From Neocallimastix lanati (nom. inval.) (Eukaryota > Neocallimastigomycota > Neocallimastigomycetes > Neocallimastigales > Neocallimastigaceae), in NCBI GenBank assembly GCA_016946835.1, contig JACVTC010000048.1:659001-723000 (forward strand): 64,000 nt of DNA, read 5' to 3'. The notes under the pieces are model-generated. The model saw nothing but the letters and a program-made list of their open reading frames with translations, searched no databases and had not been told where the DNA came from. Below, one piece after another: positions 36,401 through 52,038 of this stretch. The translations under genes were made by a program, and so were the position numbers. Position 1 is the stretch's first letter, and each line of letters begins with the position of its first letter.

Positions 36401-39320
36401 TTTAGAACAAAATAATTTATACGCAAAAAATAATATTAATTCAAATGTAATTTCTGAAGTAAATAATGAAATTTCAACTAATGTAAAACATAGTAACAAT
36501 AATATAGTTCGTTTAAATAAAAATTATAATAAACAAAATACTAACACAGTACTAGAAAACCAAAATATACTTCAAAAGGTCAATAACAATTCTTTAAATA
36601 ATAATAATAATGATTTTATATTTACCAATATCCATGTAAACAATAAAAATAATTTGAATCATTCATTAAAAAACGTGGTAAATAATTCTTACATTGAAAA
36701 AGGTGAATGCAGTTATTCTTATAAAAATAAACATAATTGGGCAGAAAAAGGAAAAGATGCTGAAAATCCTTCAATTACCCATAAGGAATATAGTAAAAAA
36801 TCCTGTAAAAATGATATCGTTTTACCGACTCTGATTAATACTGTTAACTCAAATATAAATGATTCCAAGCCAACCGAAAATTCCCCTGCCAGTACTCCTG
36901 TAAAAACGCTTAAAGAAAATATTGATATTTCTAAATTTAAAAATGAAAAAAATTTTAATAATAAAAATTATTCAAAAAATGAAGAAAATTTTAATTTACA
37001 ACCATTGGATAATGGTAAAATAATTAAATCTTATAATTTAAATTCAGACCCAATAATGACGAAGAATAATAATATTATGAATAATAATTCCACTAAATTA
37101 AAATCTTTTAATACATCACGTGAATCTACAACATTTATTAATAAAGATAATAAGTTACATAAAATTAATGATAACAGTAATAAATCTATGAAACTTAAAA
37201 ATTTTTCAAAAATTAATCAAAAATTTATTAATAAAATTTTTTTTCAAAATGTCAATAATAAAAATATAATTAATGATAATAATAAAATCAATACATCTGT
37301 AACAAATGATACTTTTGATAAAACATTTAAACTTTCCCTTAATAAATCTTTAAATAATGAAGATTCTGTCACTAAAAATATTAAAGATGACAATTTTAAT
37401 AATAATATTATTGCTACTAATGAAAATTTACTAGATAATGTTGTTGATGATAATCTATCAATTAACAATTATAATTGTTCAAATTTAGATGAAAATGATG
37501 TTATTCCTATTGGCGATAAAACTCCCCAGGATTCTTATTCTATTAACCATGATTTAGGTTCTGATACTAATTACATTAATAATAATATTATTTCCATTAT
37601 TTCTGACCAAGATGTAAATATGACTGATAATATGACAGGGATTAACAATCAGTCCGTACTCAAACGTTCTTTAAGTCCTGAAACTTTCTTTAATATTACT
37701 AATGATATCTCTCGGCCTAAATATGATGTTTCCAATAATGAAAAAATGGTTTTTACAATTTACTCTGATACACCTAATAGTTTTAATGAAGCTATTAATT
37801 GTCCTAATAAAAATTACTGGTATAAAGCTATACAAGATGAACTTAATAATTTATACAATAATAATGTTATGTCCATCGTTAATTACATTCCTAAAAACAA
37901 AAATCTTATTTCGACAAAATGGGTTTTTGCTACCAAAAAAGACTCTAATAATAATATTGTTAGATTTAAAGCTCGCCTAGTTGCTAGAGGTTTTAAACAA
38001 CGTAGAGGTATTGATTATGAACTTACTTATTCTCCTACCTTAAACATTGATGGATTAAAGCTTATTATCGCTTTAGCAGCTAAGTTTAATTGGAATATCT
38101 ACCAATTAGATATTAAAGCTGCGTATCTCAACGCTCCATTAGATACTGATATTTACACTACTATTCCACTAGGTGATACTAACTTTGGGCGGGGATTCTG
38201 GAAACTCAATAAAGCACTATACGGATTAAAACAATCCGGTAGGCAATGGAACCAAACGATTACAAAATTTTTAAATAAAAATGGATTTAAACAAATAAAA
38301 TCTGAAAAGTGTATATTTAAATATTCAAAGAATAATAAAACCAAATGCATCATAGGTTTATATGTAGACGATATGATCATAACTGGTGAAGACAAAGAAA
38401 TACAAAATATAATTACAAAAATTAAAGAAAAATTTAAAATATCAAATTGTGGACCAGCCGAATTCATACTTGGCATAAAAATTGAAAAACAAAAGAATAA
38501 ATATATTATATCACAAAATAGTTTTATAAATAATATATTAGACAAATTTAATATAAAAGAAATGAGAAAAAGAAAAACACCATGCACAGGAGACAACACT
38601 ATCTCTGAAAATAATAAACCTTTCAATAAAACAATCTACAAGAGTGCTATAGGTTCCTTAATATATCTATCAAAATGCACAAGGCCAGATATCGCATTCT
38701 CCGTGAACAAGGCTGCCAGAAAATCAGAAAAACCCACAATATCAGACTGGAATAAAATAACAAATATTTTCAGATATATAAATAGTACTAAAGATTATAA
38801 AATTGTATATGATGGACAAGGGGAAATAATAGCATACACTGATGCCGATTTTGGAGGTGATCTAAATGACAGGAAATCTACGTCTGGTGGAATAATACTT
38901 ATGGGAAACAGTCCCATATGCTGGATTTCTAAAAAACAAACATGTGTAGCTACGTCTACAGCAGAAGCAGAATACATTAGCACATCCGAAAATATTAAAA
39001 AAATTCTATGGATCAGAAATATTTTAAAAGAATTAATAAATTATAATAAAACAATTACCATTTTCACAGATAATTTAGCAAGTAAAATAACTATTGAAAA
39101 TGGTGAAATCAATACAAAGTTAAAACACATAGATATTAGATTTCATTTTAATAGAGATAATATAGTAAAAAGGAAAGTAAAATTAGAATACAAAGATACA
39201 AAAGAAATGTTAGCTGACGCTCTCACTAAAGATGTTAATGGTACAAAAATGAGTATATTTGCAAATAAGATTTTTAATATTAAAAAATCTAATTTGAGGG
39301 GGAGTGTTAACGTATGTTAA
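33435..39320 (+). CDS. Copia Gag-Pol polyprotein, 1961 residues, intact
   Basis: It is one uninterrupted frame with no Gag/Pol frameshift. Gag occupies about residues 1-300 and ends in a C-x2-C-x4-H-x4-C zinc knuckle (C284-C297). The aspartic protease has D-S-G-A with D402. Integrase has an HHCC zinc finger from H540 and a DDE core of D595, D658 and E694 (35 residues between the last two). Reverse transcriptase shows KARLVARGF, QLDIKAAYLNA and the catalytic YVDD (1643-1646). RNase H shows TDADFGGD (D1803), STAEAEY and HIDIRFHF. The protein is processed by its own protease and drives reverse transcription and integration. It is longer than usual for copia because about 580 Asn-rich, low-complexity residues (about 835-1415) lie between integrase and reverse transcriptase. 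All catalytic residues looked for are present, so it may be active. Confidence 0.97.
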   Translation: MAYQFNLAKDQRLRGVSNFATWNFLIMTAARRYGMEEFIEEDVISHLKDNNYRLNPNEESKTVKAILKIIEELQLNRGENVNYNEVFTQNRNRIIAKAEEKDSQLMLMVIQNVEEKILREVSRMKKTFTIMEKLTSKYGDKNNDTEYWLKKLRKLKANDRSQIMKMADSVNEIFGEMEDAGVNLTEREKLKYMFNILPNDFKNIIDVTLETTARQLYESIKDRISARSYLENWENTMDEHDDHDDPMDIDLIEKRYKNKNYHKGKGFVKKINRNNNKTNKNLYCHICEIRGHLTKDCKYNMKARENKKEGRQQSLYQKNHKNEEKELKSFGLVEKITSKYEESDSERDDNFEDIRPLCEPHINDALLIESINEPYNIDNDEKSVNIIERNIESNETVEWYYDSGAYEHVTNDKNLLKDYKEDFVQLRCANNTTLDFEGYGSCEFTINNYHIKLNKVLYSKKAHKNLISAIEFAKIGITSVIEPISQEKVKLTISDCDKNVIGTFLSTDFNQFKINTKSIINNQNILSLDDLGQNSLEIWHRRMGHQYIRNISKHLELHEIKIPKCKECKVVKMKHSPHNGNNPKSNKILEVIHSDISGPYNSSINDKKYFITFLDEYSWKVWLFTLKSKAEAPDIIIDFLKYLNNQFDNYKVKIFKTDGGKEYKNKKIRRYCKDNGIEKSFSPPYCPENNGKAERINQTIKNTAKTLLFWAKLSENFWEYAVRHAAYLYNMIPHEGNNNLIPDEVISGKSISLKHLRTFGCKCYYIDNMENKSNFTPKTKEGIFLGFSKKNYSYRIMDIKNKRIHHVREVECLEECPANYIYEKEGFVDPYFSFTKIDNNIVNNNNNENNHIINENIINNIENINNVLNNENNNLNENNNNIDLNNIIVNDNLNNMNMDNEDNKIEAENNLHDNNTKIIINILDNMNNNKNIDKGKENMVYNINNDDIINLNNKNNKIKTITLEKDTKTNKLLDFNKTNNTHNNKHNITLEQNNLYAKNNINSNVISEVNNEISTNVKHSNNNIVRLNKNYNKQNTNTVLENQNILQKVNNNSLNNNNNDFIFTNIHVNNKNNLNHSLKNVVNNSYIEKGECSYSYKNKHNWAEKGKDAENPSITHKEYSKKSCKNDIVLPTLINTVNSNINDSKPTENSPASTPVKTLKENIDISKFKNEKNFNNKNYSKNEENFNLQPLDNGKIIKSYNLNSDPIMTKNNNIMNNNSTKLKSFNTSRESTTFINKDNKLHKINDNSNKSMKLKNFSKINQKFINKIFFQNVNNKNIINDNNKINTSVTNDTFDKTFKLSLNKSLNNEDSVTKNIKDDNFNNNIIATNENLLDNVVDDNLSINNYNCSNLDENDVIPIGDKTPQDSYSINHDLGSDTNYINNNIISIISDQDVNMTDNMTGINNQSVLKRSLSPETFFNITNDISRPKYDVSNNEKMVFTIYSDTPNSFNEAINCPNKNYWYKAIQDELNNLYNNNVMSIVNYIPKNKNLISTKWVFATKKDSNNNIVRFKARLVARGFKQRRGIDYELTYSPTLNIDGLKLIIALAAKFNWNIYQLDIKAAYLNAPLDTDIYTTIPLGDTNFGRGFWKLNKALYGLKQSGRQWNQTITKFLNKNGFKQIKSEKCIFKYSKNNKTKCIIGLYVDDMIITGEDKEIQNIITKIKEKFKISNCGPAEFILGIKIEKQKNKYIISQNSFINNILDKFNIKEMRKRKTPCTGDNTISENNKPFNKTIYKSAIGSLIYLSKCTRPDIAFSVNKAARKSEKPTISDWNKITNIFRYINSTKDYKIVYDGQGEIIAYTDADFGGDLNDRKSTSGGIILMGNSPICWISKKQTCVATSTAEAEYISTSENIKKILWIRNILKELINYNKTITIFTDNLASKITIENGEINTKLKHIDIRFHFNRDNIVKRKVKLEYKDTKEMLADALTKDVNGTKMSIFANKIFNIKKSNLRGSVNVC
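39296..39304 (+). promoter_or_regulatory. Polypurine tract of the copia element
   Basis: GAGGGGGAG lies directly before the TG of the 3' LTR, the usual plus-strand priming site of LTR retrotransposons. It stands out in an otherwise G-poor sequence and overlaps the end of the Gag-Pol frame. Confidence 0.85.
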
Positions 39321-39551
39321 TTTTATTAATATAAAGTTATAGTCTAGCTTAAGTTTAATAAAATATTAAATTAAATTATATTAAATATATTGTAATTACA
39401 AATTAAAATATAAATTAGTATGTATCTAGAACAAGCCACAATTAAATATAAAAACATGTAATTTTATCTGTACTTTAAATCTTTGTTAACCATTTATATA
39501 ACACTTGCGTTATATATCTAATTATTAATAAATAAATATTAAACAATAATA
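39305..39551 (+). repeat. 3' LTR of the copia element
   Basis: It is identical to the 5' LTR. The last codons of Gag-Pol (ending NVC) and its stop at 39318-39320 lie inside this LTR. Confidence 0.95.
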
Positions 39552-39556
39552 ATTAT

Positions 39557-39708
39557 TATTAATATTAACAATATTATTATTATATTATAACATAATAAGA
39601 AAAACAACAACAATAATAAAAAAAAAATGAATAACAGTAATATTAAATTTTATGTAATATGATTATGTATTTATTAATATTAAAACAATGATAATAATTT
39701 TAAATTTG

Positions 39709-39796
<88 letters not shown>

Positions 39797-40228
39797 ATAT
39801 TTGATTTTATATAATTAACATTATTAAGATTAAGTAAAAAAAAAAAAAAAATAAAAATATAAATAATAATAATACTGATTTTAAATAGTTATTTATAATA
39901 ATAATTAAATTTTAAATATAATTGAGTAGTAAGATCATTTTTTAATAGTGTAATTTCAAAAAATGATAAAATGTTTATTATCAAAGCAAAATAGAAAATC
40001 GTTGAAAGAATCAATAAATAAATTTCAAGAACCTTAAAATAATAACATTTTTCGCAAATTTATAATGTATTTTTTTTTTTATTTTCTTTTTTTTATTTAT
40101 TTATATATTTATTTATATATATATATTTTTTTTAGAATAATATTAAATTTTAAATAATTATAATATAAACATACACATAATTCTTTATAATAAATAAATT
40201 TAATGATATTAAATATTATTACTATTTT
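39557..40228. repeat. AT-rich DNA with an (AAT)n run of about 86 bases
   Basis: The uninterrupted (AAT)n lies at 39709-39794. Around it is A/T-rich sequence without genes. Confidence 0.8.
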
Positions 40229-40345
40229 AACAAAAAGTGTTAAAATATTTTTTTAAATATTATTTTTTTATTATCTTAACAAAAAGTGTTAAAATATTTT
40301 TTTAAATATTATTTTTTTATTATCTTAACAAAAAGTGTTAAAAAA
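40229..40345. repeat. 49-bp tandem repeat with a TTAACA...TGTTAA palindrome, three copies
   Basis: AACAAAAAGTGTTAAAATAT starts at 40229, 40278 and 40327, followed by TTTTTAAATATTATTTTTTT. A fourth, degraded motif (TTAACAAAAGATATTAA) lies near 40380. Confidence 0.85.
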
Positions 40346-40467
40346 TATAAAAAAAAAAATAATTTTTAAAATAATATTTTAACAAAAGATATTAAAATAA
40401 TTTATATTATTTCATTATTTTATTATTATTAAAAATTTAAATATTATTATTTATTCATTAAAAAATT

Positions 40468-40541
40468 AAGCCACATATATATTAACGGTTTATTAAATTA
40501 CACACACATATTATATAAAGCCACATTGCGAAATGCACCAC
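40468..40541 (-). mobile_element. Isolated end of a second MULE related to the one at 27-30.5 kb
   Basis: The + strand ends in GCGAAATGCACCAC, the counterpart of GGCGTAATGCAACC at the right end of the 27.08-30.50 kb MULE. An AGCCACA motif lies inward in both. Read on the minus strand it is GTGGTGCATTTCGCA, very close to the left end of that element (GTGGTTCATTTCGCC). No partner end or target duplication was found nearby, so it is a solo or truncated copy. Confidence 0.5.
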
Positions 40542-40719
40542 ATTTATAAAAAGGTATATGTTTTAATTGTAAAATTATAATGAAACAATGTTATGATTTA
40601 ATATGAAAAAATAAATTATTTAATATATATATTTTATTATTTTATATTTAATTGTTATTGTTAATTATCTTTTATTTATTTCAAAAATATAATAATTAAA
40701 AAAGAATTTAGGTAATAAT

Positions 40720-41082
40720 ATTAATATTTATAATAGAATAAAATAATAATAATAATAAAATAATAAAATAATAATAATAATAATAAAACTGTAAAATAAT
40801 AATAATAATAAAATAATAATAAAATAGTAATAAAATAGTAATAAGTAATAATAAAATAGTAATAAGTAATAATAAAATAGTAATAAGTAATAATAAAATA
40901 GTAAAATAATAATAATAATAATAAAATAATAAATATAATAATAAAATAGTTTAATAATAATAATAAAATAATAAATATAATAAAATAATAGAATAATAAT
41001 AAAATAATAGAATAATAATAAAATAATAAAATAATAATAATAAAATAATAAAATAATAATAATAATAATAAAATAATAATAA

Positions 41083-41113
<31 letters not shown>

Positions 41114-41630
41114 TTGTAAAATAATAATAATAAAATAATAATATAATAATAAAATGAAAAATGACAATAATAATAATATTATTAATAAAATAGTAAAATG
41201 ATAATAATAAAATAGTTTAATAATAATAATAATAAAATAGTTAAATAATAATAATAATAATAAAATAGTTAAATAATAATATAAAATAAAATAATAAAAA
41301 AATAAATATAATAATAAAATAATAATAATAATAATAAAATAATAAAATAATAAGTATAATAATAAAATAATAAAAATAATAACAATAAAATAGTTAAATA
41401 ATAATAAAATAATAAAATAATAAATTTAATGATAAAATAATAGTAAAATAGTTAAATAATAATAAAATAATAAAATAATAAATATAATAATAAAATGATA
41501 ATAAAATAATTTAATGATAAATATAATAATAAAATAATAATAGTAATAATAATAATAATAAATAATAATAAATAATAATAATAATAATAAAAATAATAAA
41601 ATAATAATAATAATAATAAAATAATAATAA

Positions 41631-41661
<31 letters not shown>

Positions 41662-42184
41662 TTGTAAAATAATAATAAAATAATAATATAATAATAAAAT
41701 GAAAAATGACAATAATAATAATATTATTAATAAAATAGTAAAATGATAATAATAAAATAGTTTAATAATAATAATAATAAAATAGTTAAATAATAATAAT
41801 AATAATAAAATAGTTAAATAATAATATAAAATAAAATAATAAAAAAATAAATATAATAATAAAATAATAATAATAATAATAAAATAATAAAATAATAAAT
41901 ATAATAATAAAATAATAAAAATAATAACAATAAAATAGTTAAATAATAATAAAATAATAAAATAATATATTTAATGATAAAATAATAGTAAAATAGTTAA
42001 ATAATAATAAAATAATAAAATAATAAAATAATAATAATAATAATAATAAAATAATATAATAATAAAATTATAATAAAATAATAATAAATAATAATAAATA
42101 ATAATAATAATAATAATAAAATTGTAAAATAATAAAATAATAATATAATAGTGAAATAATAATATAAGAAAATTGTAAAATAAT
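40720..42184. repeat. (AAT/AAAT)n array with an internal 545-bp duplication
   Basis: The array is made of AATAATAAAATAAT-type units. The stretch 41153-41483 recurs at 41698-42028, a shift of 545 bases, with only about two differences (AAGTATAAT against AAATATAAT, and AAATTTAAT against ATATTTAAT). Open frames here (Tyr/Ile/Leu repeats starting MSFFIL on the minus strand) are artefacts and occur twice because of the duplication. Confidence 0.88.
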
Positions 42185-43495
42185 ACTAATAATATTGATT
42201 GCTAATAATTTTATTAATTATATAAATAATAGTAATAATAATAATAGTAATAATAGTAATAATAATAAAATAGTAATATTGAAAAGTATAATAATTGAAT
42301 AAATGTAGCTATAAATAATATAATGAATATCTGATTATGGCTAATATCAGATGCAATAGACGTAATCCGATATAATTATAATAAATATTTACTAATCTAT
42401 GATGCTTAATCTATCCTAGTGATCTATATCACTTCTTATTTATAATTAAATCTATCGACAAATCCATCACTTAGCTACATATAGCTAATAGATCTTATCT
42501 ACTTATATATAGTACCTAGTACGTCTAATATCAATATTTAATATTAATAACTAAATATAAGATGGAGTATACACTATATTGAGCTATAGAGATGAATTAT
42601 ATTTAGATTAAGTATTGACATACTTAGTATTATAAGTCAATATAAGTCTTATATATATATTAGCTATTATAAGTTAGTATTAAGCATTTAATAGTTGATA
42701 TTCTGATGATTTAATTTTCTATATATTTTATATAAGGTGATCCTGTTATACTTATATAGCTATCTAACCATAGCTTATGTATCTCTATAATCATAGTCTA
42801 TCTAGAATATCATAGCGATCATCCTATTAGTGAGCTAAATGGCTATTAATAGTATTTGGACTACTTTTGAATACTATCTAGAGCTATATACTACCTCTCT
42901 AATTCAGTTATTTAAATATATTTATTCTATCTAGTTAGCTAGAGCTATATAAAACTTATTGATCTTGCACTTTTTGATCGCAGTAGTCAGGCTTATATCT
43001 CTCTATTACGTGTCTATAATAACAAATACCTATATTTTATATATCTTTAATATCAAATAACTGCATCAATTAATTACTATCTTCTATATACTTGTAATTC
43101 TACTATTATATGATTATCGTATAAGAGATATATATTATCTGCTGTTATATGTTATATATTTTGTAGAGAATCATGATCGCGCTGATCATATAATTACTAG
43201 CTATCATCTATTACAATAGATGATAGCTAGCTAGTAATTATGACAAATAGTTCTCAGTACTATTAGGAGATATTATGAATTAGGTGGTTATGGTACATAT
43301 TACTAAGATATAAAATATACTATATATTATACGTACGATTAGGACGTTAAATGCTATGATTAAGCTATATCAAAGTATATATACTATCTATATTATTCAA
43401 GGGAGCCGGACATCAATATATACTCACCAATATTTATCCATTAAATATATAGAGATACTTAGATAGCGCTTATTTCTACAATTGCTATCAATAAT
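42185..43495. other. Island of non-repetitive, homopolymer-poor sequence of unknown origin
   Basis: Between two AAT arrays the sequence changes character for about 1.3 kb. It has almost no A or T runs, G+C is visibly higher, and short words such as AGCTATA, CTAG and TAGCTA are common. Stops are dense in all frames, so no protein is supported. A hairpin lies at 43190-43241. No transposon end, RNA gene or known family was recognised. Confidence 0.6.
43190..43241. repeat. Hairpin (inverted repeat) inside the unusual island
   Basis: CTATCATCTATT (43201-43212) and AATAGATGATAG (43215-43226) form a 12-bp perfect stem with a 2-base loop. The stem is extended by ATAATTACTAG pairing with CTAGTAATTAT after a 4-base CTAG bulge. 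Confidence 0.85.
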
Positions 43496-43507
43496 TAATA
43501 ATAATAA

Positions 43508-43538
<31 letters not shown>

Positions 43539-43622
43539 TTAATAATAATAAAATAATAATAATAAAATAATAATAATAATAATATTAATAATAAAATAAT
43601 AATAATAAAATAATAATAATAA

Positions 43623-43655
<33 letters not shown>

Positions 43656-43820
43656 TAATAATAATAGTAATATTAATAATAAAAAATAAAATAATAATAA
43701 TAAAAAATAAAATAATAATAATAAATAATAATAATAATAATATTAATAATAAAATAAAATAATAATAATAATAGTAATATTAATAATAAAAAATAAAATA
43801 ATAATAATAAAATAAAATAA

Positions 43821-43851
<31 letters not shown>

Positions 43852-44049
43852 TAAAATAATAATAATAATAGTAATATTAATAATAAAAAATAAAATAATA
43901 ATAATAAATAATAATAAATAATAATAATAATAATATTAATAATAAAAAATAAAATAATAATAATAAATAATAATAATAATAATAATATTAATAATAAAAA
44001 ATAAAATAATAATAATAAATAATAATAATAATAATAATATTAATAATAA

Positions 44050-44080
<31 letters not shown>

Positions 44081-44268
44081 TTAATAATAAAAAAATAAAA
44101 TAATAATAATATTAATAATAAAATAATAAAATAATAATAATATTAATAATAATAATAATATTAATAATAAAAAATAAAATAATAATAATAAATAATAATA
44201 ATAATACTAATAAAATACTACTAATAATAATAATATTAATTATAAAAAAATAAAATAAAATAAAATAA

Positions 44269-44306
<38 letters not shown>

Positions 44307-44335
44307 TAAAATAAAATAATAATAATAATAATAGT
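43496..44335. repeat. (AAT)n / AATATTAATAATAAAA array
   Basis: This is a second, similar array to the right of the island, with a loose longer unit (AATAATATTAATAATAAAAA then ATAAAATAATAATAATAAAT) repeated about ten times. No gene. Confidence 0.85.
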
Positions 44336-49269
<4,934 letters not shown>

Positions 49270-49270
<1 letters not shown>

Positions 49271-49799
49271 AAAAAAAAAAACAATACAAACGAGTATTCT
49301 TTCTTTACTTTGGATTGAGATATTTAGAGATAACTGGTTAAAATGATAAATCATCGCTGAATGGAATTTCAAGATAGAATATAGTACAAAACCTTAGGTA
49401 TAGGGTTTCATACATTTTTTGTATCTATTCCAATCATCAGTAGCTCATCTAAAGCTGAAATTCCTACTAAGAAGGAATATATATATATATATATATACCT
49501 CTTTATGAAAAATTTTCATATTCAAAAATATTAGAATAGGATAGGGAGTAAGGAAAGATTCCTTAATTTTATTGGCAAATAAAATGAAAAAGTCGTCAAT
49601 GAAATCTAAAGATTTACATCGACATAAAGAAAAGGTTGAGTATTCAAATATCCCATAAATTTACATTGACATAAAGAAAAGGTTGAGTATTCAAATATCC
49701 AATAGATATACATCGACATAAAGAAAAGGTAGAGCATTCAAATATCCAATAGATATACATCGACATAAAGAAAAGGTAGAGCATTCAAATATCCAATGG

Positions 49800-49835
<36 letters not shown>

Positions 49836-50239
49836 ATTGATCACCTTTTCCACAGCAAGAGCAGAATCTAGGACAACTGTCAGAAACTCTACCACTTCTA
49901 ATTACAATAGTGGTATTATAGTTGTAACCAGCGGTTAATCTTAAAGATCCAGTTAAAACCTAAACTTAAATGAGGGTATTCAAGGCTGAGCTTGAATAAA
50001 TTTCTAGTATTTATAAATTTGTAGCGATCGTATTTTGTACCTTTAATTCCATGGAATTTACCAACATCAGACCAATAATATTTAATAAACATCTATGAAT
50101 TTAGTGATATTCTTTTTCTTAATTTTCTTGTAGAATACCTGTGATTTTTTTTTTTTTTTTGTTAAATCAAGAATAACATGGCATGGAAGGGATATAGCTT
50201 ATGAGATCTTTAATAATACATTTTGAATTTTTCCATTTT

Positions 50240-50295
<56 letters not shown>

Positions 50296-50844
50296 ACTTT
50301 TATTTGAAGAGAAGCGAAAGAGCCAGCGGTTAGAAATACTTGAAGATCACGAGATAAGGTATAAACACTAACTGTTGAGTTTCTTTTAATATAATTTTAA
50401 AATATTTTTTCTTCTTTTTAATGTTAAGATATTCTTCCTTGTTCTGAGGAGGAAACAGAATCAATACTCCACAACAAATGCAGTGTTAATTAAAGATTGT
50501 ACATTTTTAGAATTGTTTTTGTTTGAACCTAAAAAGTGAAGGAATATATAAATGCTTTGTTAATAACATATGATTGAATAATTGATCTTTTAAAAGTTAA
50601 TGGAACTTTATTATTGGATAAAAAAAAACTAGAGAAAGAAAATAAGGATTTTCTAACTTCTTGTATTCATATAAGTGATACTAGGTTCAAGGGAAAGATC
50701 CTACATTTCACCTTTGGTATGTTATTCTATCCCTAAAGGATCTATGTATATTTACTTAGATATCCCCTTCAATAATGATCTTCATTTTTCTTTCTACTAG
50801 GGGCTTATAAGAACAATATCATCAACAAAAAAGAATCATTACAA

Positions 50845-50883
<39 letters not shown>

Positions 50884-51720
50884 TATATTACCAATACTAA
50901 CACCATATTTATCACAATAATTAGTTTAAAAAATATCATTAATGAATAAATTAAAACAAAAATTGATGATAATGGGACAAACCCTAGGTTAATACCATGA
51001 TGAATAGGAAAATTTAGTTGAAAAACAAAATCAAGGTAACGAGCTTTAGCTTTAGAGGTAAAAGGTAACCTAGAAATGAAATCAAAATATTTGTCACGGA
51101 GACCGAGGTGAAAGATTTTTGTAATGAAAATGAATGTTGAAAATAGGGAACAGAGTCGTAGGTTTTTTTTTTTTAAGATCAATAAAAAAATTACATAGGT
51201 GAATTGACCTTTAAAATTATTCATCTTTTGAACAAAAATTTCTCTAATAGCAATGTATAGAGATTGATACATTCTTCATGATTGCCAAAAAAATCGAAAC
51301 GATTCAGTTCTAATAAAATTATATTCAAAAGCACATTTAGAGATTCTATCTATGACTATTTTTGTTAGAATTTTTTTTAAAGACCGACATTGATAAGAGA
51401 GTTACCTCTATAATTATTACATTCATTAGGAAAAAAAAAAAAAACTTCCAACCAAAAGTTTTTTTGTAAAAAATCAAGGTATTTTTACCCCGCAGAAAGA
51501 AATTTTTTCTCTTTTAAATCATGACTTTACAGAAAAATGCTTTTTTATAAAAATAAAAATTCAATTAGGGAATAGGAATATACCGTCAAGTCCAAGGAGC
51601 TTTTGTTTTAAATACTTCATAGAAAGTACTGTGTTTCTTCTTCTATCAGATATCAGAGGAATGAAATAGGGAATCATTTATATTCCAGGTATTTGGATTA
51701 CGAGGATTATTAATTACCCG

Positions 51721-51755
<35 letters not shown>

Positions 51756-51998
51756 CCAAATAATTTTTTGGTTAAAGCTGTGACCAAAAGAATCAGAAGC
51801 TAAGTTCTTGTCATGTTCAACCGAATGATTTAAGTTGACTTATTGGGATCAAATAGATCCTGACCAGATTTTTAGACTTAACGGGATAAAGAGTAGAAAC
51901 TGAATATACAGGTTTAGAGAACGTTCTTGAGACCACGCCAAACCACGACTAGAGTTCTTTGTTCATAAAATAGTAAAAACTAATTTTGACAATATTTT

Positions 51999-52038
<40 letters not shown>

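Larger units (their letters stand above)
33112..39551 (+). mobile_element. Complete Ty1/copia LTR retrotransposon, apparently recent
   Basis: Two direct LTRs at 33112-33358 and 39305-39551 are identical by eye. They surround one long intact Gag-Pol frame. A 9-base polypurine tract (GAGGGGGAG, 39296-39304) abuts the 3' LTR. The 5-base flanks ATTAT (33107-33111 and 39552-39556) match, giving a candidate target duplication, but the site is an (ATT)n array so the match is weak evidence. Domain order protease, integrase, reverse transcriptase, RNase H defines the copia type. Identical LTRs and an open frame indicate recent insertion. Confidence 0.96.

Noticed and set aside
36000-37500. Asn-rich part of the copia frame as an inserted host gene
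   Set aside because: It is in frame with Gag-Pol on both sides, has no start, stop or splice signals, and is low complexity throughout.
40721-41712. Minus-strand open frames beginning MSFFIL
   Set aside because: Tyr/Ile/Leu translation of AAT arrays, present twice because of the 545-bp duplication.
50883-51272. Independent gene of 129 residues
   Set aside because: Its sequence follows the reverse-transcriptase palm of the surrounding LINE relic (FPIHHGINLGFVPLS), with the FVDD motif just downstream in another frame.
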